NCBI GenBank assembly: GCA_965112735.1
Contig: OZ218953.1
Span: 3,038,001-3,102,000 of the forward strand
Source: Phaeosaccion multiseriatum
Lineage: Eukaryota > Ochrophyta, other classes
Direction of reading: 5' to 3'
DNA: 64,000 bases
Shown piece after piece: positions 1-22,761 of the stretch. The translations under genes and the position numbers were made by a program. The notes below the pieces were generated by a model. That model saw nothing but the letters and a program-made list of their open reading frames with translations, was not told the origin of the DNA and made no database searches. Within the stretch, counting starts at the first letter, position 1, and every line of letters begins with the position of its first letter.

Positions 1-10138
<10,138 letters not shown>

Positions 10139-10620
10139 GGCGAGGACCCCTCCCCCCCCCCTTCAGGTGCATGTACACAATTAATCAATAAGCGATATGC
10201 GATAAGCGATAGGCGGGGGAGTGTCAACTCTTAGGGCACTCCTCTGAACTAAACAAAGTTTTCTGCTGAAAGTTTTGCATTTGCTTCTGCTCCAGGGACA
10301 CCTTCCAGGAAAAAAAAATAGGAGGGAGAAATGGCGTTACACCAAGTTGAAACTCAAACTCCCATCAATGAAGACGTCGGCCCGGAATGAAGTTGGGCTC
10401 ATCTCATCCCTTCTCTTTTGGACCCATCTGTTTGTGGGTTACTCACTTGTGCGTTGCTGCTCTTGCCGCTTTTCTGGTGATATGGCTGCCTTTTCTTTCG
10501 AGGAAGGGCAGGAACAGGCGAAGCAATTTCCCCCGGCCCTCTCCTCTCTCTCCAGCAATGAACGAGGTGCTGCACTCGACAAGCCACATACATAAGGCAT
10601 TTTCTCCGTCCTAAACAAGC
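10139..10620. other. Intergenic: 3' UTR of the SPOC gene and promoter of the next gene
   Basis: No supported gene. An AATCAATAA-like sequence near 10180 may serve polyadenylation. GCGATA-type short repeats follow at about 10190-10215. The rest is probably the 5' region of the downstream coiled-coil gene. Confidence 0.5.
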
Positions 10621-13600
10621 ATGGGACCCGTCACCAGGCCCAGAGCCAAGGAAAAGTCGTCGCGGCAGGAGCAGAGAGCGCAGCGCAAACAGGCGATTGA
10701 AGAAGAGCTCAGTCACGACGAAGTGAAGGATGTCTCTGGCTGGCTGGGCCAGGCTCAAGGCAGGTCCCGGAACGCGCTTGTAGGCGTGTTTGCCTGCCTT
10801 AAGCAGTCGGGGTGGGACCAAAGCTTCCAATGGAAGAGGGCCTTGGTGCATGCACTGGCCCACCTCGCATCCGAGCAGAGCACAGACTTGGTGCTCCTCA
10901 TGGAGCGTGTGGCAGACGGGGACGCAAGCGGGGTGATTGGGCTGCTTGATATCTACTGCCATTACTCAGGCGCTACCAGGGGAGGAGAGCCTGTGGAGGA
11001 CGACTCCGACGCCAGCCTGGTGTTTCTCGTCAAGAAGGCGGAGGAGGAGAGAAGAGTCGCCGCCGCCACAGCAGCAGCAGAAGCAGCAGCAGCAAGGGTT
11101 GAGGGAGAGGCTCAGGTCCAAGGACTACTGGAGCTAGAGCAGCAGCAGGAGGAGGACAGCCGAGACTCTGACGAGGAGCAGCCCTTCTTTATGAGTGACT
11201 TGGGTCGGCAACGCCTTCGTGAGGTGTGCACCATGGACCTCTCTGACGTAAAGGAGCTGCTGGGGTGGCTTGTGGGGCGGCAAAGAGAGGATAAGGACGC
11301 CATCCTCGAGGCCCTCGATGGCCCCGGCGCACAGGGCACCGCCACCCTCACCATCCCCTTCTTGCTGCGCTGCATTCGAGAGGAGGGCGCCAAAGAAGAG
11401 CCCAGTTGGCTGTGCGGCCTGTGCGAGGTGAAGCGAGTGCATGAGGTGGACTATCGCCTGGTGCAGGGCTATCACCGAGATCCAAACAGCAACAAGATTG
11501 ACCTTGGTAGGGTCTTTGACTACACAGCAGGTGTGCCGGAGGGGGAGGGCATGCTCTTTGCAGCGTCAACACAAAGCCGCTTGACGCTCCGTCACCAGGG
11601 GCACGGGCGCGGGCAGGGGCAGGGGGAGGGGACGGAAGGGGGTTGTACCGCTGGGGGCCCACGACTGGAGTGCTTCGGGGAGGTGGGCAATGCTAGCAGC
11701 AGCAGCAGCAGCAGTAGCAGCAGGGGTGGCGGTGCTATCCGACTTCTGTTCGACAACAAGGCCTTCGACAACAGACGGCTGTGCTTGACTTGCAAAGATG
11801 AGGTTCGTACATGGGGGAGGGAAGGGAGAGAACCCCTTTGGTGGGGATGGCGGGAGGGGGGGGCAGTAGTGGAGGGAACAAGCTTTGGTGTGGTACCAAT
11901 GTGCCAATGAGATGGACAGGCCCAGCGAGAGGCGAATCATGACCCACAGCGTGTGTGGCGTGTGTGTTTCTTTCTCTCTCCTGTGGAGTCTTCATTTATT
12001 CTTTGTCTTGTCTTGGGCCTGTAAGATTAAACTAGATTCTCTCCTCTCTGTCTCTCTCTTTCCCTCCCTCCCTCCCTCCCTCCCTCCCTCCCTCCCTCCC
12101 TCCCTCCCTCCCTCCCTCCCTCCCTCCCTCCCTCCCTCCCTCCCTCCCTCCCTCCCTCCCTCCCTCCCTCCCTCCCTCCCTCCCTCCCTCCCTCCCTCCC
12201 TCCCTCCCTCCCTCCCTCCCTCCCTCCCTCCCTCCCTCCCTCCCTCCCTCCCTCCCTCCCTCCCTCCCTCCCTCCCTCCCTCCCTCCCTCCCTCCCTCCC
12301 TCCCTCCCTTCCTCCTCCTCACCAACAGACGCAGCAGTTTTTGGTAACGCACGGCTACGAGGTTGAGCTGCACCACACCGTGGATCACGAGAGGAGGGGC
12401 CTGCTTCACGAGGAGAGGGATCGGAGCGCTCTCAAGGCGGCGTATCTCTTGCAGGAGCAGGTACGTGTGTGTGAGTGTGTGTGTGTGTGTGTGGGCATGT
12501 ATGTGTACGTGGGTGGGTGCGTGCGTATCTGTGTATGATCTCTCTCTCTCTCTCTGTGTATATTGCATGTATGTATGCATGTATGCTGTATCACCAACTG
12601 CTGGTCTCTCTCCTCCTGCCCAATAGGACCGAAGGCGAGAGTCTGCGGTGCTGCACGCCGTGCACTGTGGCATTAAGAACGCCGAGCGAAGGGAGCGCCT
12701 CGACCGGAGAGCGCAGACCTTGGCGGAGCAGAGCCAGGAGGAGGCAGACGAGCTCCAACGCATCAAGGATGAACTTGCTCGCAGCGTAAGCGAAGCAGCT
12801 GTGAGTGATAAGAAGGTGCGTGAGTGCGTGAGTGAGTGAGTGAGGCTTGCCCCTTCCTCGCCTCTCCCCTGCTCTTCCTTCCCTCCCTCCCTCCCCCCCT
12901 CCCTCCCCCCCTCCCTCCCTCCCTTCCTCCCTACGTTTCTTGTTCTAAGCCTAATACTTTACACATGCATTTACACCACACACAAATACTCACACACACA
13001 CAGATACGTCGCCATCTGCAGCGCGACGTGGTGAAGGAAGGCTTCAAGCGCAGGGCCCTCGCTTCCCTCAACTGCGAGCGTAAGTGGGGCACCGCCCCCG
13101 AGGAAGGAGGCGTGCACGCGAGCAAAGACCGATGCCACGCGTTGTCTACACGCCCCGCGCCATTCTTGTTGGACGGGACACCCGTGAGTCCCCGGGGGGC
13201 TGCCATGATATTTGGCATGGAGAAGCCCCCCCCGGTACAGCAGTTGGCGATACAGCAGCAGCGGGAGCTGGTGGTACGGCAGCAGGGCAGAGCCTCGATA
13301 GTGGAGGAGGAGGAGGAGGAGGAGGAGGAGGAGGAGGAGGAGGAGGAGGAGGAGGAGGAGGTAGAGGACGGGGAAGAGGACGAGGAAGAGGACGAGGAGG
13401 AGGATGACGACGAGGAAGAGGCTGAGGAGGAGGAGCGTTCGTCGTCATCTTCTTCGCAGGAGGAGGAGGAGGAGGGTCACGGTCTCAGACCAGAGGATCT
13501 GAATGCCATGTACAAAGCGGAGGTGCAAGAGCTGACCCCGGAGGAGCTGTCCCTGCTTCACCTATGGAAGACAAATGCCGTTACAGAAGATCATGTACTT

Positions 13601-14384
13601 AACATGAGGAATGCGGCAAGGGCCTACCAGGCGCAGCAGGGACAGAGGCGCCAGATGGAGGAGTCCTGCGCGTAAGTTCGCTCGACTTTGATCGATCCTT
13701 CCCCTTCTGACTGCCCTCTCCCTTTCTCTTTTCGTGTGTGTCAGTCTGCGCGTCGGATCTTCACCCCCTTCTCTCCCAGTCTCTCTCAGTCTCTCACTCT
13801 GTTCCTCTCTCTCTCTCTGTCCCTCCCTCCCTCTCTCTGTCCCTCCCTCCCTCCCTCCCTCCCCCCCTCCCCCCCCCCCTCCCTCTCCCCCTCCCCCCCT
13901 CCCTCCCTCCCTCCCTCCCGTCTCTCTCCCTGTCTGCCCTCCTCTCTCACCCCCCCCCTCCCTCCCTCTCTCTCTCTCCCTCCTTCTCTTCCTCCCCCCC
14001 CCCCTCTCCCCCTCCCTCTCTCCCTCCCTCCCTCCTTCCCTCCGTTCCCCACCATGCAGAGACTGGCTGCGCTTGGCTGGGGAAGTGGAGGAGCGAGTCC
14101 TCGCTAAAGAGAGGCACTTGGAAGAAGTCAAGGAAACCCACCTCAGGAGGAGGAAGGCCGCCAAGGAGAGGCACGCCAAGCAGGTACAGCTCCTCAGACA
14201 AGAGGCCAAGAGAAGAAAGGAAGCGGCGCGCATCCTTAGGGAGAGACTGGAGGCGGCGCGGAGGTTGCAGCAGGAGAAAGAGCACCGAGAGAGGAGCAAC
14301 ATGGAGGCGACAGAGAAGCAGCAGCGGCGCACAGACAGGTGGGTACCAAGGGGCGTAGAAGTAGCAGGAGGAGGAGGAAGAGGA

Positions 14385-14415
<31 letters not shown>

Positions 14416-15121
14416 AGGAGGAGGAGGAGGAGGAGGAGGGAGTAGGAGGAGGAGAAGGAGAAGGAGGGGGAGGGGAGGAGGAGGACGAGGAGGAGGAGGA
14501 GGGAGGAGGAGGAGGAGGAGGAGGACGAGAAGGGGGGGTGTCCCCCCCCCCCCCCCCGAATTATATCATGCTGCTGCCGACATTGCTGACACGGACACTG
14601 ACTGCACAATCTGCTTCTGGCGTACCACCAACTGCTTCTGCTGCTGCCGCTGCTTGCTGCTTATCACCACCTACTCCACGCAGATACTGGGGCGTGCTGC
14701 TGGAGTCATCGCGTCTGCGGCAGCTTGAGCGAGACCGGAGAGACGAGTGGAGGCGCCACATCGTGCTCGGCTCAAAGCGTTTGGAGGCTACCAGGTATGA
14801 TGTGGTATGGTGTGGACAGACAGACAGACAGACAGATTGACAGACAGACAGGAAGCCCTTCCATGCCCCCTCTGCCCTCCCATTTCTCTCGTCGGGTGCC
14901 ATCCTGGCGGCCGTTGCTTGTGCTTTCGTCGTCATCTCAATTACCTCCTCTCCTTTCTTCCTCCTTACACTGCCCTTATCTCCCCCTTCCTCTCCCTCTC
15001 CCTCTCGTCCAGATGTGTGGAGGAGGTGGAGGAGATGGACCGCGTGGCTGCGGCATCCAACAGCTACCCTCCTGTGGATCCCAACATTGAGCGGCAACAG
15101 GCAATGTTACGCCGGCTCTAA
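10621..15121 (+). CDS. Unrecognised charged coiled-coil protein with split CxxC pair
   Basis: Exons 10621-11802, 12329-12460, 12627-12815, 13004-13671, 14060-14338, 14684-14794 and 15013-15121 join in consistent phase to about 889 residues. The ATG at 10621 opens a basic, lysine/arginine-rich N-terminus and is the first in frame. Exon 1 has an Ala-rich coiled coil and two CxxC pairs about 110 residues apart (WLCGLC and LCLTC), which could form a zinc site. The second half is almost entirely long charged helices rich in E, R, K and Q, with a poly-Glu block encoded by (GGA)n at 13304-13363. I recognise no family; a scaffolding or cytoskeletal role would be a guess. Intron 5 (14339-14683) is 345 bp, divisible by 3 and free of stops in the reading frame, so its retention would add about 115 Gly/Glu-rich residues. 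Other introns are packed with CCCT or CT repeats. Confidence 0.7.
12060..12309. repeat. (CCCT)n microsatellite, about 250 bp
   Basis: A nearly perfect tetranucleotide tract fills most of the first intron of the coiled-coil gene. It acts as an extended pyrimidine tract directly upstream of the acceptor at 12327-12328. Confidence 0.95.
13800..14048. repeat. CT/CCCT-rich intron tract
   Basis: An almost pure pyrimidine intron segment of mixed CCCT, CCT, CT and C-run repeats ends just before the acceptor at 14058-14059. Confidence 0.85.
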
Positions 15122-16618
15122 GAGGCCCACTTGTTGGCGATCCGAGATCCCAAGCATCTCTTGACGCTGTGACGGAAAGGAGGACCGTGTCGGGACGACA
15201 AGATGTACTTTGCCCCCCTTGGCAAGCAGGCTGCCCTTCGTTTGCTACTGCTACAGTGTATCACTGCTGCGTTGCCTACTGCTGCTGTTGCTTGCGGCTG
15301 CTTGCGGATTTCCTCGTTCTCGACTTCTAGCGGCATGGCGAATGCGGCCCTTCCAAATGGCATCCCTCTCGACTCGACATACGATATATGGCAGTCGATG
15401 GACGTCATGTCATGTGAAGGTGACGACGAGTGAGCGACCTCTGGGTAGACAGAGTGGCCCCTCTCGAGCAAAGGCCGGGGCCGAAGCAAACAAAGACTCA
15501 CTACACCACACCACATCACACATCGCTTAACGTCACTTCAAGAGCATTGCGTGAGGACGCGTTGTCGATGGAGATGAGCTAATGCAGCAGTTGGTGATTC
15601 AGGAGCCGCAAGCCAGTTGCTGATTTTGTGATCTAGGAGTCTCCCCAGCACACGCTCACCCCGACCCCCGGAAGCCTCCCCTCCCCCCTCTTCCCCTTAC
15701 GTTGGACATATATGGGACACAGCAGTCGATGCGGCAGTCGAGTGCAGACACAGCACAGCAGTCGAGTACAGGGACGGATGGACAGATGGCAGCGACGGCT
15801 CACGCGTTCCACATTCACACAATTCATCGAGTGCGTTTGCGTGCGTTTGTGAGTGGTGCGTGGGTTGTGTTGTATATAATATGTATTGTTGCCATAAAAG
15901 TACGTAATGTTTTCCCTTTTTTTCAAGATATTCACACTATTTTGCAAAACAAATAGAATATACGATATGGTGCATGGAAAGCAACTGACCACCGAGGGGG
16001 TGGCGAAAGTGTCAACAACGGAACAAACACACCTCAGACTTCTCTCACTCAACAACGGAACAAACACACAGTTGTGGTGGGATGGTTGGCCAAAGCTCTA
16101 CCACCACCCCCCCCACCCTCTCCCTTACACATGCCGTTAAATGAGAACAATGGGTGCAAAAATCAAAGACGAAAGCGCCGAACAAGAGCAACTCTTTCCT
16201 TCCAATCAGAACATGGGGTGCAAAAATCAAAAGACGAAAGCGAATACGTACAAACGAAATCGAAAAAAAGATAAAATACTTGCTGGGTACACATAAGATA
16301 GAAGCCCCGAGCTGACACAACACACCTCCCCCCCACAAATCGCCGCATGAGCCAAACAGGGCGGTTCGTGGGTACGTGTGCGTTGTCTTGGAGCTGTTGC
16401 CATGCGGAGCGGTATACGGTATAGACGCCCAGAAGCGTGACGCACGGCTTGTACATGCTTGATGGACGACTTGACCATGGTCCACACGGAAGATGATCTT
16501 CTTCCCTCCCTCCCTCCCTCCCTCCCTCCCTCCCTCCCTCGCTCTCCCGCCTGTGCTGTGGCCTGTGCCGTTCCCTCCACTCTCCATTCCGCCGCCATCA
16601 TCGGGCACGGCCATGAGC
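15122..16618. other. Intergenic region between convergent genes, no gene seen
   Basis: This 1.5-kb gap lies between the 3' ends of the coiled-coil gene and the cyclin F-like gene. It contains one copy of the dispersed GTTGGTGAT motif (15584-15606), an AT-richer part (15860-15970) with AATAAA-like signals usable by either gene, and two short direct duplications: CAACGGAACAAACACAC (about 16014 and 16051) and GGTGCAAAAATCAAA-GACGAAAGCG (about 16152 and 16215). A short CCCT tract is at 16504-16540. ORFs here are short and lack recognisable features. Confidence 0.6.
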
Positions 16619-19216
16619 TCACGTGGTCATCGCTGCGGCTGCTGTCGCCAGTGCTTGGTGCTGCTGTGGGCGCCTCGCCTTGGACAGCAGGTGCTCCTCG
16701 ACCGCCCTGAACAGCATCCACTCGGGCAGCTGGCCAAGCTTCTTCCACGCCGCGGCTCGGAAACCATCCGCGGGGGCGTACTTCTCCTGCAGCCCTTTGA
16801 GCATGTGGGTGTGCGCGTGCAAGACGTAGGGCTTGGTGTTCATCCTCTCCTTGGATATGAACAAGAGGTAGTCAGCGTGCACCTTCCACAGCTCCAACAT
16901 GCACTCTGCCACTGCCCGCGCCTCCTCGCGCTGGTGCTGCACAAAGTCGCGCAAAAAGCCCAACCCGAAAGGATTCTTCTTGCCCGTGTCTTGCGTGTTC
17001 ATGAAGGGTTTCACCTCCTCGTCGCCAAGGAGACTCAGTACCTCGCGGTTGGAAGGCTCAATCACAAAGGAGGGGTGGGGAGCGCTGAGCAAGGGTGAGG
17101 AGCTCACGAGCAGGCCAGAGTCCTCATAGTAGGCCGTGGTGAGGCGAGCCAGTAGCAGCACTGCCGTCGCCCTCGTGGACGGGAGGAAGGCGAGCAGGCG
17201 GTAGTCCAGCAGTGTGAGATCCGCGAGGAAGACGGTCAAAATTGCACTCTCGTCCATCCCGGGAGTCCTGCCCACCGCGGCCATGGATGCGCTGTGTGTG
17301 AGGCTGCCTTTGTCCACGAGCAGAGCACTGGCTGCCTTGCCCGTCTCCCCCTCGGGCAGGTGGGACAGGTAGCGGGACAGCACCACCGCAGCGGTCACGG
17401 GCGGAGCAGCAGTGGGTTGCTGGGTCTCATCGCCGCCTTCGTTCTCGGCTCGCACTATCCCAGCGGCCTCCCCCCCTCCTCCTCCGCCTGTTGTTGCTCC
17501 TCCGGCGGCGCCTCCAACCTCTGGCTGCTGAGACTGGGCACTGGTCACGAGGGGCATGACCGCTCTCACCATCTCTTCAATGTCCTCGGACTGTGGCCAC
17601 ATGGAGAACAGGGGCAGGGGCAGGGGCAGGGGAGAGAGAGCATCAGTATTCAAGTCTTGGTGTGGGAAGCAGCCGGCAACAAGAGAGATGCCGTAATGGG
17701 GAGAAATAATCGAGAAAAAAAAAAAAAAAAAAAGGGAGAAAGCTGAAAAAAAAAAAACAATTGAGGACACTAAACACTTACACTGTATTGTCCGCCGCAG
17801 ATGCTGGCCACGTCCGCCACGCTCATGGGGGAGGCGGTGTGTCGGTCCTCCGCCCGGGGGGAGGTAAGGAGGGCCTGCCGTCCCTCCACCATGGAGCACA
17901 CACAGCCCAGCAGCTGGAGCCGCCGCTTCAGCACAGTCCTGCTGCCCAGGCATCTGTCCATGAGGGCCACAGACGCATGCAGGACCGCCGTGCTGAGGTG
18001 AAACTCGAGGCAAACCTCCACCATCCAGTCCACCAGGATAAAGCGCATCCGCTCGGTGATGAGCTCGCCCTTGCCGGTGAGCGGCTCGCATTGGAGCAGG
18101 CCAAGGTAGTCGTACCGAGGCTGTTGCTTGACCTGGTCCTCCAGCAGGTCTCCGCACTTCTTGAGCATTTGCAGGACGCCCAGGCTGTAGGAAGCGACGG
18201 GGCGGCCCTCGGGAAAGTGGCCTAGCAGCTCCAGCCGGTACTGTCGACGCCTCTTCTGCTCCAAGCGCCGCTTCTCCTTTGGCAAGAGGGCGGGTGGCAC
18301 CTGCTCCTCGAGCACTTGATTCTGCTGCCCGCCGCCGTGAACAGGTGCCACCGAGACACCAGGCGCCACCGCCATTGGCTCGGGAGCGGTCGCAGGGGTC
18401 AGGGGTAGGGACAAGCTGCGGTGCTGGTAGAAGCAGCTCACGCAGTGCACGTTGGTAATGGGCCGGGAGATTCCCTGAACGACTGCGCCGTGGTGCTGCA
18501 GAATGTGGCGCTTGGACCGCAAAAGGCTCAGGCCTCGCATTTCGCTGCACGGGTGGACGCAAAGAGGGGGCACACGCACACGTAGGGAGAGAGAGAGTAC
18601 GTACGTCAACACCCGGACGCCTTTCAACAGACGGCAAACAAAAGGACCCGGCCCAATCACCAATCTCCTTCGCACTTTCTCCTCACCTGCTGGACTCGCT
18701 CACGCTCGCCAAGTCCACCGGCTCCAGATATGTAAGTATCTTGTCAAAAATATCCGCTGCAAGATTAAGGCAGCCCCCTCCCCCTTCAGGAGCAACCTTT
18801 CCCTGTGTGGCAGGCCTCTTAACGCTTATTTTGCTGCTGGCCGAGAACAGAGACAAGTCAGAGCCGCCCGAACGCTTATTGCTGATGTTGCTGCGGGTGG
18901 TTGACAGTGCGGGACCGACGTCCCGCGCCCTCTTTCGACTCCGGCGTTCGTCCCCTCCAACCTCAAGTTCCCTTCCCTCGCTGGTACGGTCGGCGAAAGA
19001 CTCGTGAACCGGGCGGCTTTCCTCGGCGCTACCCGCCAGGCTCTTGATAACCGTCCCACCCCACCGGATGAGCTGGCGAAGCAAACCGGAGTCGTGGCTG
19101 CCGCTGCCGCTCTCACTACTCCCCATCGAGGGCACTGACCCTGCAGAACGCGCTGTAGGAGGAAATGACATACGCCTCTCCGCCGCAGAACCAGCTGCAG
19201 CAGCCCCCCCGATCAT
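16619..19216 (-). CDS. Cyclin F-like protein (F-box plus cyclin fold)
   Basis: Three exons on the minus strand, 19216-18687, 18544-17782 and 17590-16619, join in phase to about 754 residues; human cyclin F has 786. The ATG at 19216 is the first in the open frame; TTG lies further upstream. Residues 1-150 are a Ser/Arg-rich basic leader. An F-box-like helix follows (LAADIFDKILTYLEPVDLAS). The cyclin N box lies at about 320-420 (MRFILVDWMVEVCLEFHLS, then LMDRCLG and LQLLG). A cyclin C-terminal fold includes ILTVFLADLTLLDY and LPSTRATAVLLLARL. F-box plus cyclin marks the substrate-receptor type that joins SKP1-CUL1 ubiquitin ligases; this role is inferred from domain order. The C-terminus ends in an Ala/Gln-rich tail. 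Low-complexity Gly/Thr insertions interrupt the link between the cyclin halves. A poly-A run (17706-17724) sits in intron 2. Confidence 0.78.
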
Positions 19217-19616
19217 TGCAGATCTACAAGTAGGAGACAAGGCAAGTGGGCCTTAGCCCCTCCTTCCGGAGACTCGCCCACGAGAGTACCTGTCACCTGT
19301 TCCGTGCGCGTGTAAGTTCAAATATTCTTCTCTGATCCAACCGGCTGCTTTCTCTGCTGCTTCCCCACCGACTAATCCCCACCCCGGCCCGACAGTGATG
19401 TAGAGGAGAAGGTAGAGAAGAGACTTCGCGGTTAAAACGCCCCTCTTTACTGTATATGATGCAGGATGCAGTCGCGCTTTTGATCGACACAACGTTTTCC
19501 TTTTCGAGCAGTGACTGTATGCACGCACGCCCCCACACATCCCCCGGGGTGTGCATGTGTGCCCATAGGATTACAGGAGGGCGGGAATCCATAAGAGTTC
19601 TCTGTAGTCCGTATGT
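19217..19616. other. Promoter side of the cyclin F-like gene
   Basis: No gene recognised. On the minus strand, TGTAG immediately before the chosen ATG could be a 5'-UTR intron acceptor. Composition is ordinary until the Crypton edge begins. Confidence 0.4.
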
Positions 19617-19905
19617 CTAATAGTACCGTGATGTGGGGCACCTGCCCCACGAAATTATGGTTTTGGATATTTTATGGGCCACAAATGCTCGTTTTTCAAG
19701 TTTTTTATCCAATATTTTTTGGTTGTGGGGCATTCTCCCCCCCCTCCCCACATGGATTTTTATTCATTCACAGCATCAGCATATTTGCACAGGGCAGCTA
19801 TGTAAGAGGAGCAGCGGCTGCGCGGACGATACCCGGCTGTAACAGCTGATGCCAGTGGTGGGAGGGGCATCTCCCACGTGAATTTGCAGGAGAACAGAGC
19901 ATACC

Positions 19906-22542
19906 ATGGCTGACGTCGCTGTTGCTACGGTTCCGGAAGCACCAGCAGCAGAGGGGGAAGAAGCACCGCTTACTGCAGAGCAGCAGCAGATTCAGAACCT
20001 CCGAAACAACACCATCGCCCCACGCTCGAGAAGTGGATATGCATGCGCCTCCACCATGCTGATCCGATACCTCTTCCGCAAGCACCCGGAGCTTCTGGAC
20101 CCTGACTTCAGGACAGCATTTGCTCCACCGGAAGGGGAAGAGGAGGAAGACGGGGAAGATGGGGAAGAGGAGGAAGCACAGAGGAGAGCAGCAGCAGCCG
20201 CAGCAGCCGCCGCACCTGGCGGAGCGGGTGGTGCCACTGCAGCGGCACAGCAGACGCCGGCTGAGGTGTCGAGAGCAGCGAAAGCCCAAGCAAAGGCCAA
20301 GAAGAAGGCTGAGGCGCAGTGGACGAAGCGGGTGAAGGCACACTTGATCCAAGCACCTCGGGCGCCGCACCCTTTGCTGTTCCATCTGCTGACAGCCGAC
20401 GCGTTCTTCGGGTGGCTGCTTGAAGTCAAGAAGGGGCCGAAGGGCTTATCCAAGGCCGGTGCACAGTCGAAACGCTCTGCACTCTTCAATCTGTACAGAG
20501 ACTACCATCAGGAGGAACAGCACCGCAAATTGCAAAGCGACCTTGCGACGCTCACCAAGGGGCTGAAGAGGACGATCGCAGGAGAGAAGCAGGAGGGAAA
20601 TGTCGAAGTCAGAGAAGGGAAGGCTCCCATGCCGTTCGCTCTCTACCGCGCTCTTGCCAAAGGTAAATTCCCAGCTGTGTGGAGTCAGTGGACAGTGGAA
20701 ACTAGTGGAGTGGGTGGAGACAAGTGGCTGATGCATTGAATGCCCCCACTCACTTCCTAGCCCTGACGCCGTCTTTGGTTGCCACTGTTTCCTTCGCTTG
20801 TGTACATCGCAGCAATGCTGAGCTCGGCAGTCTGTGAGAACGGGCACAGACAGGGCGCCTTTGGCCACCCCTTCCTCGTTCTCTCCTGGAATCTGATGTG
20901 CCGCGCCACCAACTGTGTGGAGATTTGTCTCGATCATCTCGAGTGGAAGGGGGACGCGCTCTGCGTCTATTTTGGGAAGCAAAAGGGCGATCAGCTGGGA
21001 GAGAAGGCCCGACATCCTCGCCACGTCTACGCGAATCCAATCATGCCGGAGATCTGCCCCGTCCTCGCGCTTGGTGTTTACCTCCTGAGCTTTGGTTTTG
21101 AGAAGAACGCGCTGTTCGCTGGCAACAATCAGTACGATAGGTATTGCGGCTTCCTCAGACGTACGGCGGCGGCGAACTCGTCCATTTTGGAAGGCATGGG
21201 GCTGACTCCAGAGGACCTCGGCACTCATTCTGGGCGCAAGGGCGCTGCCTCGCACGTCACAAGCGGCTCGTCCGCTGCTCCCAACCCAATTGCTGTGCAA
21301 CTTCGAATGGGATGGTCTCTTCCCGGCGTGCAGGGCATCTACTTCAACCCCATCAATGCAGCAGATCAGTATGTGGGCCGGGCTGCCTCCGGCGCGAACA
21401 TCTCAGCGAAGGAGTTTGCATTGCTTCCTCCCTTTTTTCAGCGCCTCAAGGTGGACGGCACAGCGAAGGAGGGCATTGAAGACGTGCTCGCGGGAGCCAT
21501 TGTGAGCTGCTTCAGGGACGTGCCGCTGAGATTGAGGAAGGTGGCTGAATTCTGTCTTGCCAGTGTGGTGTACCACGCCGGCTTTCTGCGCAGCACTCTT
21601 CAGGAGAATCACCCTCTTTTCACGACACAGCTCTTCCGAGATCAAAGGTTGCTGGCGGACCTTTCAGAGCATGTCGTGCTGAAGTATCCGGACGAGACGG
21701 ACGAGATTTCTGCAACCGGGATTCCTCCCCACGTCGTGCAGCTGAGGCAATTCCAAGTCGTGGCGGACAGCGTGGCCTCTCTAGGCGGCAAGCTTGAGGT
21801 GTTGGGCCAGACGATCAAGGTCGACTTGGAGACGCTGATCCGTGACGTTCTGGAGGAGAATGCACAGGCCTCTGGTACTGTCACCAGTCTGGGTGTGAGC
21901 AGGGCCCTGCAGACGACCCTCGACGCAGCCTTTTCTAAGAGTGGGCTCAGCGACCTTCTCGCGGCTCACCAGGCAGGCACTCTGGGCCTTGGTGAGGGTT
22001 CGAGCAGCGCCCCGCCCTCTTCTTCTTGTGCAGGTGCAGATCAGCCACCTCTGTATCTCTACAACGGCCGGTGGCATACCCTTCCCGAGCACTTTGAGGT
22101 CCCTAGCTTCACTGTGCGCGCTGCTTGGGATGCTTGGATGACAGGCACTCCTCGCCTTCGAGAATTCACGACAGCAGACGTGCAGGGGAGGGCGGAGAAG
22201 CGAAGGATGTCAAAATTTTGCTGTTTGATGGGTGCGATTGAATCCGCGGCGAAAGAAAAGGGGCTCTGGAAGGACAAGCCGACGCTTGAAGAAGCGCGAA
22301 GCATGTTTGACGCAGTCAAAGACGCCTTTGACATCAAGTCTCGTTCTGATTCTCACAAGCGCCGCTTCAATCAGCTGGTGTGGACCACCGTGTATAATTT
22401 ATGGAGCGCGCAGCAGGCGGACGCGAAAAAACGGGCGAAGCGGGCGAGGGCGAAGGAAAGTGGCACTGGTGCAGACGAGTCGAAGGAGGGGGATGGAGGT
22501 GATAGCGGTGCAGAGGACGACGAGGAGGAGGTGGCAGCAGCA

Positions 22543-22576
<34 letters not shown>

Positions 22577-22761
22577 AACAGGAGGAGGCGGAGCCGGAGG
22601 AGGACGAGGAGGAAGGGGTGGGGGAAGGGGGGCCCAAAAAAAACAGCGTACTGGTACTGGTACTGCTTCTGATGCTGCTTCTGCTGCTGCCTCTGATGCG
22701 GCCGCTGCGGCCGCTACTGCCGCTGCTGCCGCGTCAGCAGCGCCGTCGTTGGGCGGCTTGA
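19906..22761 (+). CDS. Crypton tyrosine recombinase
   Basis: Exons 19906-20662 and 20813-22761 join in phase (donor GTAAAT, acceptor ACATCGCAG) to about 901 residues. The N-terminal part has an acidic and Ala-rich linker and a helical SAM-like region. The catalytic domain shows the expected order: Arg in LSWNLMCRATN (about R283), a Lys in the hairpin FGKQKGDQ, H391-x-x-R394 in THSGRKG, W420 in MGWS, and Tyr in GIYFNP (about Y429). Their spacing fits the tyrosine-recombinase fold. A C-terminal part with W-x-x-W-M-x-G and many Lys/Arg residues (about 680-800) could be a GCR1_C-like DNA-binding domain, as in fungal Cryptons; this is inference. The last residues run through CTG repeats and look frame-shifted (see the zinc-finger ORF downstream). 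The enzyme would cut and join DNA through a 3'-phosphotyrosine bond. Confidence 0.75.

Noticed and set aside
13734-14058. Open frames of Ser-Leu-Pro upstream of the 14060 exon
   Set aside because: They are CT-rich intron sequence. The donor at 13672 and acceptor at 14058-14059 restore phase in the coiled-coil gene.
20446-21300. Antisense ORF of 284 codons across the Crypton gene
   Set aside because: It is a shadow of the recombinase coding strand; no motifs, and the sense strand carries all catalytic residues.
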